Source: Actinopolyspora alba
GTDB lineage: Bacteria; Actinomycetota; Actinomycetes; Mycobacteriales; Pseudonocardiaceae
DNA length: 64,000 nt
NCBI RefSeq assembly: GCF_900112765.1
Contig: NZ_FOMZ01000017.1
Span: 1 to 64,000 of the forward strand
Reading direction: 5' to 3'
The position numbers and the translations under genes are program-made. Under the pieces are notes generated by a model. It saw nothing but the letters and a program-made list of their open reading frames with translations, ran no database searches and was not told where the DNA came from. Of this stretch, positions 41,373 to 52,480 are shown one piece after another (position 1 is the first letter of the stretch; each line of letters begins with the position of its first letter).

Positions 41373-42167
41373 ATGTCAGCTCCCACAACTTCATCGTCCC
41401 TCCGGCGCGGGCGCACGCTGCGAACCGATCGATGGTGGTTGCCGCCGCTGGGTACCGCGCTCGGACTCGGTGCCTTCGTCGTCTACGGCCTGATACGGAC
41501 CTTCATGAACCAGTGGTACTGGGTGCCCGAGTACCACTACCTCGCCCCGTTCTTCTCGCCCTGCATCAGCGACGCCTGCGTGCCCGGGGCGAGCCACTTC
41601 GGATCGCCGTTCCCGGACCTGGCGCCGTGGATTCCCCCACCGGTGTTCGTGCTGCCGTTCGTGCTCGGCTTCCGACTGACCTGCTACTACTACCGAAAGG
41701 CCTACTACCGGTCCTTCTGGGCCGCGCCGCCCGCCTGCGCGGTGACCGAACCCCACCGCCGCTACACCGGTGAGACGCGGTTCCCGCTGATCATGCAGAA
41801 CGTGCACCGCTACTTCTTCTACGCCGCGCTGCTGGTGGCCGCGGTGCTGACCTACGACACCGTGATCGCCTTCCGCGGTCCGGGCGGCGGCTTCGGCATC
41901 GGACTCGGGACGCTGCTCATGGTGGTCAACGTCGTGCTGCTGTGGGCTTACACGCTGTCCTGCCACTCCTGCAGGCACCTGATAGGCGGACGCATCAACC
42001 ACTTCTCCCGCCACCCGGTGCGCTATCGAATGTGGACGCTGGTGAGCAGGATGAACGGTCACCACATGGGGCTCGCCTGGGCATCGCTGGTGTCGGTGGC
42101 ACTGGTGGACCTCTACGTGATGCTCGTGGCCGCGGGCGCCTTCCCGGATCCGCGGCTGTTCAACTGA
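41373..42167 (+). CDS. Succinate dehydrogenase/fumarate reductase membrane anchor
   Basis: 264 residues with about five membrane segments. HRYFFYAALLVAAVLTYDT and LSCHSCRHLIGG carry candidate haem or quinone-site His residues. It matches the membrane subunit of the actinobacterial Sdh operon ordered anchor-flavoprotein-iron-sulfur, as in the mycobacterial Rv0249c type. It should bind quinone and hold the two soluble subunits at the membrane. It is the first gene of a three-gene operon. Confidence 0.88.
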   Translation: MSAPTTSSSLRRGRTLRTDRWWLPPLGTALGLGAFVVYGLIRTFMNQWYWVPEYHYLAPFFSPCISDACVPGASHFGSPFPDLAPWIPPPVFVLPFVLGFRLTCYYYRKAYYRSFWAAPPACAVTEPHRRYTGETRFPLIMQNVHRYFFYAALLVAAVLTYDTVIAFRGPGGGFGIGLGTLLMVVNVVLLWAYTLSCHSCRHLIGGRINHFSRHPVRYRMWTLVSRMNGHHMGLAWASLVSVALVDLYVMLVAAGAFPDPRLFN

Positions 42168-42251
42168 CCCCCGGCGCGCCTCGGCCGTGCGCGCACGCGG
42201 CCGTGCGGCAGCGCCGCGAAACCATTTCGGACGAGAAATCGGAAACGTCAC

Positions 42252-44153
42252 ATGGCCGAGATCGAGAGTCACGACTACGACGTGATCGTCATCGGGGCGG
42301 GCGGTGCCGGCCTGCGTGCCGCCATCGAGGCCCGCTCGCGCGGACTGCGCACGGCGGTGCTGTGCAAGTCGCTGTTCGGCAAGGCGCACACCGTCATGGC
42401 CGAGGGCGGTATCGCCGCCGCGATGGGCAACGTCAACTCGGGGGACGACTGGCAGGTGCACTTCCGCGACACCATGCGCGGCGGCAAGTTCCTGAACAAC
42501 TGGCGCATGGCCGAACTGCACGCCACCGAGGCCCCGCAGCGCGTCTGGGAGCTGGAGACCTACGGAGCACTGTTCGACCGCACCGCCGACGGCCGGATCA
42601 GCCAGCGCAACTTCGGCGGGCACGAGTACCCCAGGCTCGCGCACGTGGGTGACCGCACCGGACTGGAACTGATCCGCACGCTGCAGCAGCAGGTGGTCTC
42701 GCTGCAGCAGTCCGACCACGCCGAGCACGGCGACTACGAGGCCGGACTGCGGGTCTTCGCCGAGTTCACGGTGACCGACCTGCTGCTGGACGACGACCGC
42801 ATCGCCGGGACGCTCGGGTACTGGCGGGAGAACGGTCGGTTCGTGCGGCTGCGGGCACCAGCGGTGGTGCTGGCGACCGGGGGGATCGGCAAGTCCTTCA
42901 AAGTGACCTCCAACTCCTGGGAGTACACCGGTGACGGGCACGCCCTCGCGCTGCGGGCGGGTGCCCGGCTGATCAACATGGAGTTCGTGCAGTTCCACCC
43001 CACCGGCATGGTCTGGCCGCCCAGCGTGAAGGGGATCCTGGTCACCGAATCCGTGCGCGGTGACGGCGGTGTGCTGCGCGACGCCTCGGGAAGACGCTTC
43101 ATGTTCGACTACATTCCCGAGGTCTTCAAGGAGTCCTACGCGGACAGCCCGGAGGAGGCCGACCGGTGGTACTCCGATCCGGACAACAACCGCAGGCCAC
43201 CGGAACTGCTGCCGCGCGACGAAGTGGCACGCGCGATCAACAACGAGGTCAAGGAGGGCAGGGGAACCCCGCACGGTGGGGTCTACCTCGACGTGGCCAG
43301 CAGGCTCTCCACCGAGGAGATCATGCGCAGGCTGCCCTCGATGCACCACCAGTTCAAGGAACTGGCCGATGTGGACATCACCAGTGAGCGCATGGAGGTC
43401 GGGCCGACCTGCCACTACGTGATGGGTGGTGTGGAGGTCGACCCCGACACCGCGGCCTCCTCGGTGCCCGGGCTGTTCGCCGCGGGGGAGGTGGCGGGCG
43501 GTATGCACGGTTCCAACCGGCTCGGGGGCAACTCGCTCTCCGACCTGCTGGTTTTCGGCAGGCGGGCCGGAGCGGGCGCCGCCGAGCACGTCGCCGCCGC
43601 GCGGCACGCCCACCCCGACGTCTCGGAGGAGGTGGTGACCGAGGCGGTGAACTCCGCACTCGCCCCGTTCGAGGTCACCGACGCGCGGGGCCAGGAGAAC
43701 CCCTACTCGCTGCAGGCGGAGCTGCAGCAGGTGATGAACCGCCTGGTCGGCATCATCCGGGACGGGGCCGAGATGTGTGCCGCGCTGGAACAGCTCGCCG
43801 AGATCAAACAGCGTGCCGCCCGACTGGCCGTTCCGGAGGGCAACCGCCATTTCAATCCCGGCTGGCACCTGGCGCTGGATCTGCGCAACATGCTGGTCGT
43901 CAGTGAGTGCGTGGCAGCGGCGGCGCTGCGCCGCACCGAGAGCAGGGGCGGGCACACCCGCGACGATCACCCGGGCATGAACCCGAAGTGGCGCGGCACG
44001 CTGCTCGGCTGCGAGCTGCGGGACGGTTCGATCGAGATCACCGAGCACGAGCAGCCGCCGATGCGGGAGGACCTGTTGCGGCTGTTCTCCCTCGAAGAGC
44101 TGGGCAAGTACTTCACCGAGGAGGAGCTGGCCGTCGTGCGAACACCCTCTTAG
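42252..44153 (+). CDS. sdhA: Succinate dehydrogenase/fumarate reductase flavoprotein subunit
   Basis: 633 residues. The FAD motif VIGAGGAGLRAAIEA is followed by KAHTVMAEGGIAAAMGN, which includes the FAD-linking His region. FVQFHPTGM, the catalytic SVRGDGGVL block and GSNRLGGNSLSDLLVFGRRA follow. It oxidises succinate or reduces fumarate. Its stop lies 120 bases before the iron-sulfur subunit start. Confidence 0.94.
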   Translation: MAEIESHDYDVIVIGAGGAGLRAAIEARSRGLRTAVLCKSLFGKAHTVMAEGGIAAAMGNVNSGDDWQVHFRDTMRGGKFLNNWRMAELHATEAPQRVWELETYGALFDRTADGRISQRNFGGHEYPRLAHVGDRTGLELIRTLQQQVVSLQQSDHAEHGDYEAGLRVFAEFTVTDLLLDDDRIAGTLGYWRENGRFVRLRAPAVVLATGGIGKSFKVTSNSWEYTGDGHALALRAGARLINMEFVQFHPTGMVWPPSVKGILVTESVRGDGGVLRDASGRRFMFDYIPEVFKESYADSPEEADRWYSDPDNNRRPPELLPRDEVARAINNEVKEGRGTPHGGVYLDVASRLSTEEIMRRLPSMHHQFKELADVDITSERMEVGPTCHYVMGGVEVDPDTAASSVPGLFAAGEVAGGMHGSNRLGGNSLSDLLVFGRRAGAGAAEHVAAARHAHPDVSEEVVTEAVNSALAPFEVTDARGQENPYSLQAELQQVMNRLVGIIRDGAEMCAALEQLAEIKQRAARLAVPEGNRHFNPGWHLALDLRNMLVVSECVAAAALRRTESRGGHTRDDHPGMNPKWRGTLLGCELRDGSIEITEHEQPPMREDLLRLFSLEELGKYFTEEELAVVRTPS

Positions 44154-44272
44154 CGGGGCTGTCGGCTCGGTTCTCGTCGGGACGTGGCGGAACCTCTCGC
44201 ACGGTTCTCGTCCCGGCCCGAGCGTGCTGCGAGTGCGGGCTTTCGGTGAGTGTCGTGGAAGGGACTGTGGAA

Positions 44273-45031
44273 ATGGGATACCGGGCGCGACTGCGCGTGT
44301 GGCGCGGTGACGCCGATTCCGGCGAGCTGCGGGACTACGAGGTCGACGCGGAGGAAGGTGAGGTGGTGCTCGACCTGCTGCACCGACTGCAGGCCACCCA
44401 GTGTCCGGACCTGGCGGTGCGCTGGAACTGCAAGGCGGGCAAGTGCGGTTCCTGCTCGGCCGAGGTCAACGGCAGGCCGCGGCTCACCTGCATGACCAGG
44501 CTGTCGCTGTTCGACACCGACGAGACCATAACGGTCACCCCGATGCGGGCCTTTCCGGTGATCAAGGATCTCGTCTGTGACGTCTCGTACAACTACGTCA
44601 AGGCCCGTGAGGTGCCCGCTTTCAGCCCACCCGAGGGGTTGGAGCCGGGGGAGTACCGGATGCAACAGCGGGACGTGGAGCGTTCCCAGGAGTTCCGCAA
44701 GTGCATCGAGTGCTTCCTGTGCCAGGACACCTGCCACGTGATCCGCGATCACTCGGAGAACAAGGAGGCGTTCTCGGGGCCGAGGTTCCTGATGCGGGTC
44801 GCCGAGCTGGAGATGCACCCGCTGGACTCGCACCAGGAGAAGGGCGGCGACCGTCCGGAGGAGGCGAGGGGCGACCACGGGCTCGGGCTCTGCAACATCA
44901 CCAAGTGCTGCACCGAAGTGTGCCCGGAGCACATCGGGATCACCGACAACGCGCTCATCCCGCTCAAGGAACGCCTGGCCGACCGGAGGTACGACCCGCT
45001 GACCATGTTGTTCCGGCGCAAGCGTTCGTAG
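44273..45031 (+). CDS. sdhB: Succinate dehydrogenase/fumarate reductase iron-sulfur subunit
   Basis: 252 residues. The [2Fe-2S] ligands are C53, C58, C61 and C73 (WNCKAGKCGSC and LTC). The [4Fe-4S] site is CIECFLCQDTC. The third cluster is served by CNITKCCTEVCP. It passes electrons from the flavoprotein to the membrane anchor. ATG 44273 is preferred, with AAGGG upstream; a GTG start a few codons earlier is possible. Confidence 0.93.
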   Translation: MGYRARLRVWRGDADSGELRDYEVDAEEGEVVLDLLHRLQATQCPDLAVRWNCKAGKCGSCSAEVNGRPRLTCMTRLSLFDTDETITVTPMRAFPVIKDLVCDVSYNYVKAREVPAFSPPEGLEPGEYRMQQRDVERSQEFRKCIECFLCQDTCHVIRDHSENKEAFSGPRFLMRVAELEMHPLDSHQEKGGDRPEEARGDHGLGLCNITKCCTEVCPEHIGITDNALIPLKERLADRRYDPLTMLFRRKRS

Positions 45032-45098
45032 CACGCTTCGCGCCGCACGGTATCGGCTCGGTCGCCGTAGCTGGTCGCTTGGCGGAACCGTCGGCGGC

Positions 45099-45162
45099 GG
45101 CGATTTCGCGAGAAATTGACGCGCCTTCGGCACTATAGGTGCCAATTTCTCGCGAAATCGCC
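45099..45162. repeat. ATTTCKCGMGAAAT palindrome, copies 4 and 5, as an inverted pair
   Basis: Cores at 45103-45116 and 45145-45158 are inverted relative to each other. GGCGATTTCGCGAGAAATTG pairs perfectly with its partner around a spacer of about 20 bases. The pair can form a 20-base-pair stem or two small ones. It lies between the convergent sdhB and SDR genes and probably ends transcription from both. Confidence 0.85.
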
Positions 45163-45263
45163 GGGCCGCTTCGGCGCGGGGCGAACTCCGGCCACCCTCG
45201 CAGCCGGCACCGCCGCCGGAGGTTCCGCCACGGAACCGGCTACGAAAGCCGCACCGGGATACC

Positions 45264-46142
45264 TCATTTCCCCTGGAGTTTGTCGTTGCGGGAACTGAAA
45301 CCCCGCCCCAGCTCGGCGACCTCCGCCTCCATCTGCGGTAGCAGCTTCCGCACTGTCGGCAACATCAGCCGTTCCACCAGCCGCGAGGCGGGCAGGTTCC
45401 GCAACCAGTGCATCAGCATGACCGACCTGGGAACGTAGACGCGCCTGGCGCGGCGTTCCATGCCCGCCACGAGCGCCCGGGAGCAGTCGGCGACGTTGGT
45501 GGTCGAATGCATCGGCCAGGGCAGTTTCGCCCGCATGGCGCGGAAACTCGGCAGATCCGCCGAGGCATCACGAACCAGGTCCGTGTCGATCCAGGAGGGA
45601 TGCGCGCTTCCCACGGCGACTCCCAGGTGGCCGACTTCGGAACTCAGGGCGCTGGCCAGCGCCTCGGAACCGGCCTTGCTCGCGGTGTAGGCGGCCATGC
45701 CGCCGATCGGGGCGAACGCCGACAGCGAGGAGACCACCAGCAGGTATCCCCGCCGTTCCACCAGGTGAGGTAAGGCCGCACGAGCGGTGTGGAACACCCC
45801 GTTGAGGTTCACATCCACCGTCTTGGTGAACGCCCGTGGGTCGTGGTCGCGCACGGTCCCGAAGGGAGCCACGCCCGCGTTGGCCATGACCACGTCGATG
45901 CCGCCCAGCTGTCGTGCGCTCTCGTCGATGGCCGTCTTGATCGACTCGGGGTCGGTGACGTCGGCCTCGAACCACGGGTGGCCGGTGCCGAGCTCGTCGG
46001 CCACCGAAGCCAGCTCGTCGGGTTCCAGTCCGATCAGGGCCACTCGTGCCCCCTTGCGTACCAGATCCCGTGCGGTCTGAGCACCGATGCCACGTGCGGC
46101 ACCCGTGATGGCGACTGCTTTGCCCGACATCGACATGGGCAT
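45264..46142 (-). CDS. SDR-family oxidoreductase
   Basis: 292 residues. TGAARGIG, NAGVAPFG, SSLSAFAPIGGMAAYTASK give the cofactor motif and the Ser-Tyr-Lys triad. The C-terminal extension (VMLMHWLRNLPASRLVERLM) is amphipathic and may contact membrane or lipid substrate. ATG 46142 follows GGGAGG. It is a classical SDR of unknown substrate. Confidence 0.87.
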   Translation of the reverse strand: MPMSMSGKAVAITGAARGIGAQTARDLVRKGARVALIGLEPDELASVADELGTGHPWFEADVTDPESIKTAIDESARQLGGIDVVMANAGVAPFGTVRDHDPRAFTKTVDVNLNGVFHTARAALPHLVERRGYLLVVSSLSAFAPIGGMAAYTASKAGSEALASALSSEVGHLGVAVGSAHPSWIDTDLVRDASADLPSFRAMRAKLPWPMHSTTNVADCSRALVAGMERRARRVYVPRSVMLMHWLRNLPASRLVERLMLPTVRKLLPQMEAEVAELGRGFSSRNDKLQGK

Positions 46143-46343
46143 GGGGCCTCCCTGCTCTCGAACCGGCCTGCCGGCGGTGGGACGACAAGCCCACAGCCGG
46201 GTTACCCATAGTAGGTTACTCGCTCGTAAAGTAAAGGGGAACGAGTTCGTGAGATCGCGTTCACCGCGACCGATCCCGGACTCGTCCGGCCACGAATCAC
46301 CCGGGACACCAATCATCGATCCGTCGGATTCCGGAGGTCCTCG

Positions 46344-46547
46344 TTGCGCGCTTCACTTTCGTCCCTCGTGGGAGCGCTGCTGCTCGTGCTCGGTGTGATC
46401 TGGACGTTGCAGGGCGTGGGAGTGCTCGGTGGAAGCCCGATGACCGGGGTGACCCTTTGGGCCGTGCTCGGGCCGATAACCGCGCTCATCGGGCTGGCCT
46501 CGATCGTGCTCGGTGGCGTCCGGATGCGGCGAGGACGGCGAAAATGA
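46344..46547 (+). CDS. Small two-segment membrane protein
   Basis: 67 residues from TTG 46344, with GGAGG about 6 bases upstream. Two hydrophobic segments (residues about 7-28 and 37-58) flank a short loop, GGSPMTG, and the C-terminus is Arg/Lys-rich (MRRGRRK). Positive-inside topology puts both ends in the cytosol. No family recognised. Confidence 0.7.
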   Translation: MRASLSSLVGALLLVLGVIWTLQGVGVLGGSPMTGVTLWAVLGPITALIGLASIVLGGVRMRRGRRK

Positions 46548-46566
46548 GCGCGGGTACTCGACTCCG

Positions 46567-47250
46567 CTAGAAGTGCTCGTTGAGGCGGGAGAACGGATCG
46601 ACCGTGTGGAAGCCGGGGCGCCGCTCCGGCAGCTCACGCATTTCCAGTCCCCAGGTCATGGGGTGCGGCACCAGCACCGCGTTCAACCCCGCGTGCAGTG
46701 CGGGCCAGATGTCCGAACGTGGTGAGTTGCCGATCATCCAGGTCCGCGAGACGTCCAGTCCACGTTCGGTGACGAACCGTTCGTAGGTGGCGGTGTCCTT
46801 CTCCGGCACCACCGTGGTGTCGGAGAACAGCTCGCCCAGTCCGGACGTCTTGATCTTGCCGGTCTGCTCGTCGGTCTCGCCCTTGGTGAGCAGGTAGAGG
46901 TCGTGCCGCAGTGACAGTTCCCGCAGCGTTTCCTCGACCCCGTCGATCAGCTCGACCCGTTGTTCCCGGATCGGTGCGCAGGCCCTGCGCAGTTCGGCGT
47001 GATCCGCCTCGGAAACCTCTTCCTCGCGCAGGTGCCGCAGGCAGTCCAGCAGGCTGCGCTCGAAGCTGTCCACGCCGTAGCCGTGAATCCGGCAGTTGAT
47101 CCGCTCGATCTCGTCCAGCTGTTCCCGCACCTGGTGCCGGGAGAGCTCGGGATGCGCCAAGTGGTCGATGAACACTTCCACCGCGCGTTCGAACAGCACG
47201 TTGTTCTCCCACAACGTGTCGTCGGCGTCGAAGATCAGGTTCTCGGCCAA
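46567..47250 (-). CDS. HAD-family phosphatase-like hydrolase
   Basis: 227 residues. The HAD motif I DADDTLW (D8, D10) is followed by motif II (LLTKGE), a Lys near PEKD and motif IV (MIGNSPRSDIWPAL). The helical cap (about 17-90) is typical of the C1 type. The substrate is a small phosphate ester, not known. Convergent with the TTG-start membrane gene. Confidence 0.87.
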   Translation of the reverse strand: MAENLIFDADDTLWENNVLFERAVEVFIDHLAHPELSRHQVREQLDEIERINCRIHGYGVDSFERSLLDCLRHLREEEVSEADHAELRRACAPIREQRVELIDGVEETLRELSLRHDLYLLTKGETDEQTGKIKTSGLGELFSDTTVVPEKDTATYERFVTERGLDVSRTWMIGNSPRSDIWPALHAGLNAVLVPHPMTWGLEMRELPERRPGFHTVDPFSRLNEHF

Positions 47251-47531
47251 CGTTGTCCTCCGTGTGACGACGGCGAACCGGCTCGTACTCCTCGAACCGG
47301 TTTCGGGTCGTACCGAAGGCTAACGTCTGGTACGGCCGTACCAGTACCGCCACGTGCAGCAGTGCGAGTGGTGGGAGGTCGGCGAGATTCGCCGAGGGCT
47401 CCGCCCCACCCCGTGACAGCCTGCCCGGTGGCCGGGAAGACCGGTGGCCGGGGAGGCCTCCGGGCGTGGAGCCGTCCGGTCACCGGATCCGGTTCATCGC
47501 ACCTCGAGCGGGGCGGGCGGCCGGTTCGGGA

Positions 47532-48164
47532 TCAGAGGTTTTCCCGCAGCTGTCGCAGCTCGTCGAGCTCGGTGGTGCGGGAGTCCAGGATCGCCGTGGC
47601 GATCGACTTCATCTCCTCGTTCGAGCCCTTGTCGATCTCGGTGCGGGCCATCTCGACCACGGCCTCGTGGTGGTCGATCATCGACTTGAGCCACAGCGAG
47701 TCGAAACTGCTCTGCTGGACCTCCTCGAGCTCGGTGAGCTCGCCGGAGACGTCGGTTCCAGGCATCTGCGAGTCCTCGCCCGTGCCGACCTCCCCGGGCG
47801 TGACCTCGCCCTCGCCGCGTTCCCGCAACCAGCTCCTGATCTCCTCGAGCCGCGGACCGTGCTGCTGTTCGAGCTGCTCGGCGAACTCCACGACCCGTTC
47901 GTCGGGCGCGTTCTTGATCGCCACTTCCAGCAGCTGCGTCTCCGACTCGTGATGGGCGACCATCTGCTCGGCGAACTCCAGGTCGGTGTTGACCTGCGTC
48001 GTCTCGTCGCCGCTGCCGGAGTCCTCGGCGGGCATGATCGCGCTCGGTGGCGGCGGAGTGCCCGCGCCCGGCTGCATGTCGCTCGGTTCCTCGTAGTTCG
48101 GCGAGCAGCCGGTCAGTGCCAGGACCGCGGCCCCAAGGACGCCGATGATCGTGCTCTTGCGCAC
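47532..48164 (-). CDS. DUF305 lipoprotein
   Basis: A 210-residue exported lipoprotein. The lipobox LTGC ends the signal peptide near residue 20. The DUF305 domain shows QMVAHHESETQLL, then MIDHHEAVVEMA, the His-His pairs that can bind metal, often copper. GTG 48164 follows GAGGAAA. The flanking gap 47251-47531 shows nothing clear. Confidence 0.88.
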   Translation of the reverse strand: MRKSTIIGVLGAAVLALTGCSPNYEEPSDMQPGAGTPPPPSAIMPAEDSGSGDETTQVNTDLEFAEQMVAHHESETQLLEVAIKNAPDERVVEFAEQLEQQHGPRLEEIRSWLRERGEGEVTPGEVGTGEDSQMPGTDVSGELTELEEVQQSSFDSLWLKSMIDHHEAVVEMARTEIDKGSNEEMKSIATAILDSRTTELDELRQLRENL

Positions 48165-48505
48165 CGTTTCCTCGCCTCCGGAAATACCGATCCTTCCCCG
48201 GGCGGGTCGGGTGCTGCGTACAACCGACACGCCTGCGGAGCCTTCAACCCGCTGGGTCCAGCGGCCCGCCTGACCGAACAGGCGACCACGTGCCAGCTTA
48301 AGGGGTGCCTTCAGGGTGATCCGTACAGGTGGTCCCCGAGGGGCGCTGCGCTCCGCCACGGGCTTCCCGTGGGCGCGTTCGCCGCTCCGGCGCCCACTCG
48401 TCGTTGTCGCGTGGATCTCACCTTCGGTGCCCTCGGCGAGGGTGATGAATAGAGTGACTACAGCCCGGACGTAGCTGAGCTGAGCGCCGGGACTAATATC
48501 CGCAG
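48165..48505. other. Divergent promoter gap before ctaD
   Basis: 341 bases between the DUF305 gene and the leader ORF of ctaD. It must hold two promoters, but I could not assign -10 or -35 boxes with confidence and see no repeat or hairpin worth naming. Confidence 0.4.
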
Positions 48506-48652
48506 ATGGCAGTCATCGAATCGATCATCGGGGAGCGAGTCGAACCGACATCGGTTGCGACGCTGCCATCAGGGTTAACCGGCCCGAACGGGCCGGGCGG
48601 TCCCGTGGTCGGGGCCGACAACGTCTTCGAGGCAGTGCAGGAGGCACCGTGA
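48506..48652 (+). CDS. Possible 48-residue leader ORF overlapping ctaD
   Basis: ATG 48506 begins [15 protein letters not shown] and ends EAVQEAP at TGA 48650-48652, which overlaps the ctaD GTG as GTGA. Codon 24 is TTA, rare in high-GC actinomycetes and read by the bldA-type tRNA. It may couple ctaD translation to leader translation. No family recognised, and G/C third-position bias is weak. Confidence 0.42.
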   Translation: MAVIESIIGERVEPTSVATLPSGLTGPNGPGGPVVGADNVFEAVQEAP

Positions 48653-50415
48653 CGGCCGTCGCGCCAGAGCCGATCACTTCGCGCCCCTATCCGGTGCGCA
48701 ACACGTCCAAGGGATCCACACTGCTGGGACTGCTGCGTACCACCGATCCCAAGCAGATCGGCATCCTCTATCTGGTCACATCGATGGGATTCTTCCTGGT
48801 CGGTGGCCTGATGGCCATGCTGATCCGCGGTGAGCTCGCGGTCCCGGGGATGCAGTTCCTGTCGCAGGAGCAGTACAACCAGCTGTTCACCATGCACGGC
48901 ACGATCATGCTGCTGTTGTACGCCACACCGATCCTGTTCGGGTTCGCCAACTACATCCTGCCGCTGCAGATCGGCGCGCCGGATGTGGCCTTTCCCAGGC
49001 TGAACTCGTTCTCCTACTGGCTCTACCTGTTCGGCGGGCTGACCGTGATCAGCGGTTTCCTCGCGCCGGGCGGTGCCGCCGACTTCGGCTGGTTCGCCTA
49101 CACCCCGCTGTCCGACCCCGTGCACTCCCCCGGTATCGGTGCCGACCTGTGGATCTCCGGCCTGCTCGTGTCCGGTCTGGGAACGATCCTCGGTGGCGTC
49201 AACATGGTCACCACGGTGGTCTGCATGCGCGCGCCCGGCATGACGATGTGGCGGATGCCGATCTTCACGTGGAACATCCTGGTCACCAGCGTGCTGATCC
49301 TGATGGCGTTCCCGATCCTGACCGCCGCGCTGTTCGGGCTGCTGGCCGACCGGCACCTCGGTGCCCACGTGTTCGACCCGGCCAACGGCGGGGTGATCCT
49401 CTGGCAGCACCTGTTCTGGTTCTTCGGTCACCCCGAGGTCTACATCGTCGCGCTGCCGTTCTTCGGGATCGTCACCGAGATCTTCCCGGTGTTCTCCCGC
49501 AAGCCGCTGTTCGGCTACACCGGCCTGATCTACGCGACGCTGGGTATCGCCGCGCTGTCGGTGGTCGTCTGGGCCCACCACATGTACGCGACCGGCGCGG
49601 TGCTGCTGCCGTTCTTCGCCTTCACCACGTTCCTGATCGCGGTGCCCACCGGTATGAAGTTCTTCAACTGGATCGGCACCATGTGGCGCGGGCAGATCAC
49701 CTTCGAGACACCGATGATCTTCTCGATCGGCTTCCTGGTGACCTTCCTGTTCGGTGGGCTGACCGGTGTGCTGCTGGCCGCGCCGCCGATCGACTTCCAC
49801 GTCTCGGACACCTACTTCGTGGTCGCGCACTTCCACTACGTGCTCTACGGCACGATCGTGTTCGCCACCTTCGCGGGAATCTACTTCTGGTTCCCCAAGA
49901 TGACCGGCCGGATGATGGACGAGCGGCTGGGCAAGGTGCACTTCTGGCTGACCTTCATCGGCTTCCACGCCACGTTCCTGGTGCAGCACTGGCTGGGGAA
50001 CGAGGGGATGCCCCGGCGCTACGCCGACTACCTGCCCGGTGACGGGTTCACCACGCTCAACACCATCTCGACGGCGGGCGCGTTCCTGCTGGGAGCCTCG
50101 ATGCTGCCGTTCCTGTGGAACGTGTTCAAGAGCTACCGGTACGGCGAACTCGCCAACGTCGACGACCCGTGGGGCTACGGGAACTCGCTGGAGTGGGCGA
50201 CCTCCTGCCCGCCGCCGCGGCACAACTTCACCGAGCTGCCCCGGATCCGTTCCGAGCGTCCCGCCTTCGAACTGCACTACCCGCACATGGCCGATCGGAT
50301 GCGGGTGGAGAGCCACGTCGGTCTCTCCGGCAAGCCGCTGGCCCACGCGGGTGCCTCCGGTGAGTCGGGCCACGGCGGCGACTCGGGTGAGGCCCGCAAG
50401 CTCGACGAGAAGTGA
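48649..50415 (+). CDS. ctaD: Cytochrome c oxidase subunit I
   Basis: 588 residues, 12 membrane helices. HGTIMLLL carries a haem a ligand. [14 protein letters not shown] and WAHHMYATG supply the CuB histidines, and HFHYVLYGT the haem ligands near the end of the core. It reduces oxygen and pumps protons in the aa3 oxidase. GTG 48649 follows GGAGG. A 40-residue hydrophilic tail rich in Gly, Ser and His follows the last helix. It is next to serB, as in mycobacteria. Confidence 0.95.
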   Translation: MTAVAPEPITSRPYPVRNTSKGSTLLGLLRTTDPKQIGILYLVTSMGFFLVGGLMAMLIRGELAVPGMQFLSQEQYNQLFTMHGTIMLLLYATPILFGFANYILPLQIGAPDVAFPRLNSFSYWLYLFGGLTVISGFLAPGGAADFGWFAYTPLSDPVHSPGIGADLWISGLLVSGLGTILGGVNMVTTVVCMRAPGMTMWRMPIFTWNILVTSVLILMAFPILTAALFGLLADRHLGAHVFDPANGGVILWQHLFWFFGHPEVYIVALPFFGIVTEIFPVFSRKPLFGYTGLIYATLGIAALSVVVWAHHMYATGAVLLPFFAFTTFLIAVPTGMKFFNWIGTMWRGQITFETPMIFSIGFLVTFLFGGLTGVLLAAPPIDFHVSDTYFVVAHFHYVLYGTIVFATFAGIYFWFPKMTGRMMDERLGKVHFWLTFIGFHATFLVQHWLGNEGMPRRYADYLPGDGFTTLNTISTAGAFLLGASMLPFLWNVFKSYRYGELANVDDPWGYGNSLEWATSCPPPRHNFTELPRIRSERPAFELHYPHMADRMRVESHVGLSGKPLAHAGASGESGHGGDSGEARKLDEK

Positions 50416-50427
50416 TATTCGACCTAA

Positions 50428-51819
<1,392 letters not shown>

Positions 51820-51832
51820 GGTGTACGACTCG

Positions 51833-52480
51833 ATGCTGTCCAGCCGGGCGTGGCCCGTACGTCTGCCGCGGATTCTGCTCGGCGCGCTGGCGTTGATCGC
51901 CGTCGGCAGACAGTTCGTCGCGGACCTGGCGTTGCCGGACTTCTCGCCGGTGAACTTCTTCAGCTACTTCACCATCCTGAGCAACATCGCGGCGGGAGCA
52001 CTGCTGATTCGTCTCGGGGCGGCTCCCGGCCGTGACGGCCGCGCCGTTCTCGAGTGGTTGCGCGGGGGCATGACCGTCTACATGGCCACGACGGGAACCG
52101 TCTTCGCGTTGCTACTCGACGGCGGCGACTCGCTGCCCTGGGTGAACACTGTTATGCACCACGTCATGCCGGTGGTGATGTTCGTGGACTGGCTGCTGGT
52201 CCGGCCCCGCGTGCGGATCCGCTACACGAGCGCGTTCGCCTGGTTGACCGTTCCGCTGGTCTACGTCGTCTACTCGCTGGTGCGCGGTGCGGTGACGGGG
52301 TGGTTCCCCTATCCCTTCCTGCGGCCCGGCACGGCGGGAGGTGTCGACGGGGTGGCGCTGTACCTGGTGGTCATGACGATCTGCATCGCCCTCGCCGCGA
52401 TGCTGGTCGCCTGGCTGGGCAACATCCGGGTGCGGGAGCGGGAGCCGGTCGAACTCCCGGAGGGACAATCGGTTCCGTGA
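51833..52480 (+). CDS. Pr6Pr-family membrane protein
   Basis: 215 residues with six hydrophobic segments. FSPVNFFSYFTILSNIAAGA, HHVMPVVMFVDWLLV and YSLVRGAVTGWFPYPFL are typical of the Pr6Pr (FAR-17a/AIG1-like) family. Members have unclear function, and some may be lipid hydrolases. ATG 51833 is used. The stop overlaps the following PTH2-like gene start. Confidence 0.85.
   Translation: MLSSRAWPVRLPRILLGALALIAVGRQFVADLALPDFSPVNFFSYFTILSNIAAGALLIRLGAAPGRDGRAVLEWLRGGMTVYMATTGTVFALLLDGGDSLPWVNTVMHHVMPVVMFVDWLLVRPRVRIRYTSAFAWLTVPLVYVVYSLVRGAVTGWFPYPFLRPGTAGGVDGVALYLVVMTICIALAAMLVAWLGNIRVREREPVELPEGQSVP

Noticed and set aside
41391-44048. 885-codon minus-strand frame opposite the sdh genes
   Set aside because: Antisense of clear flavoprotein and membrane anchor genes.
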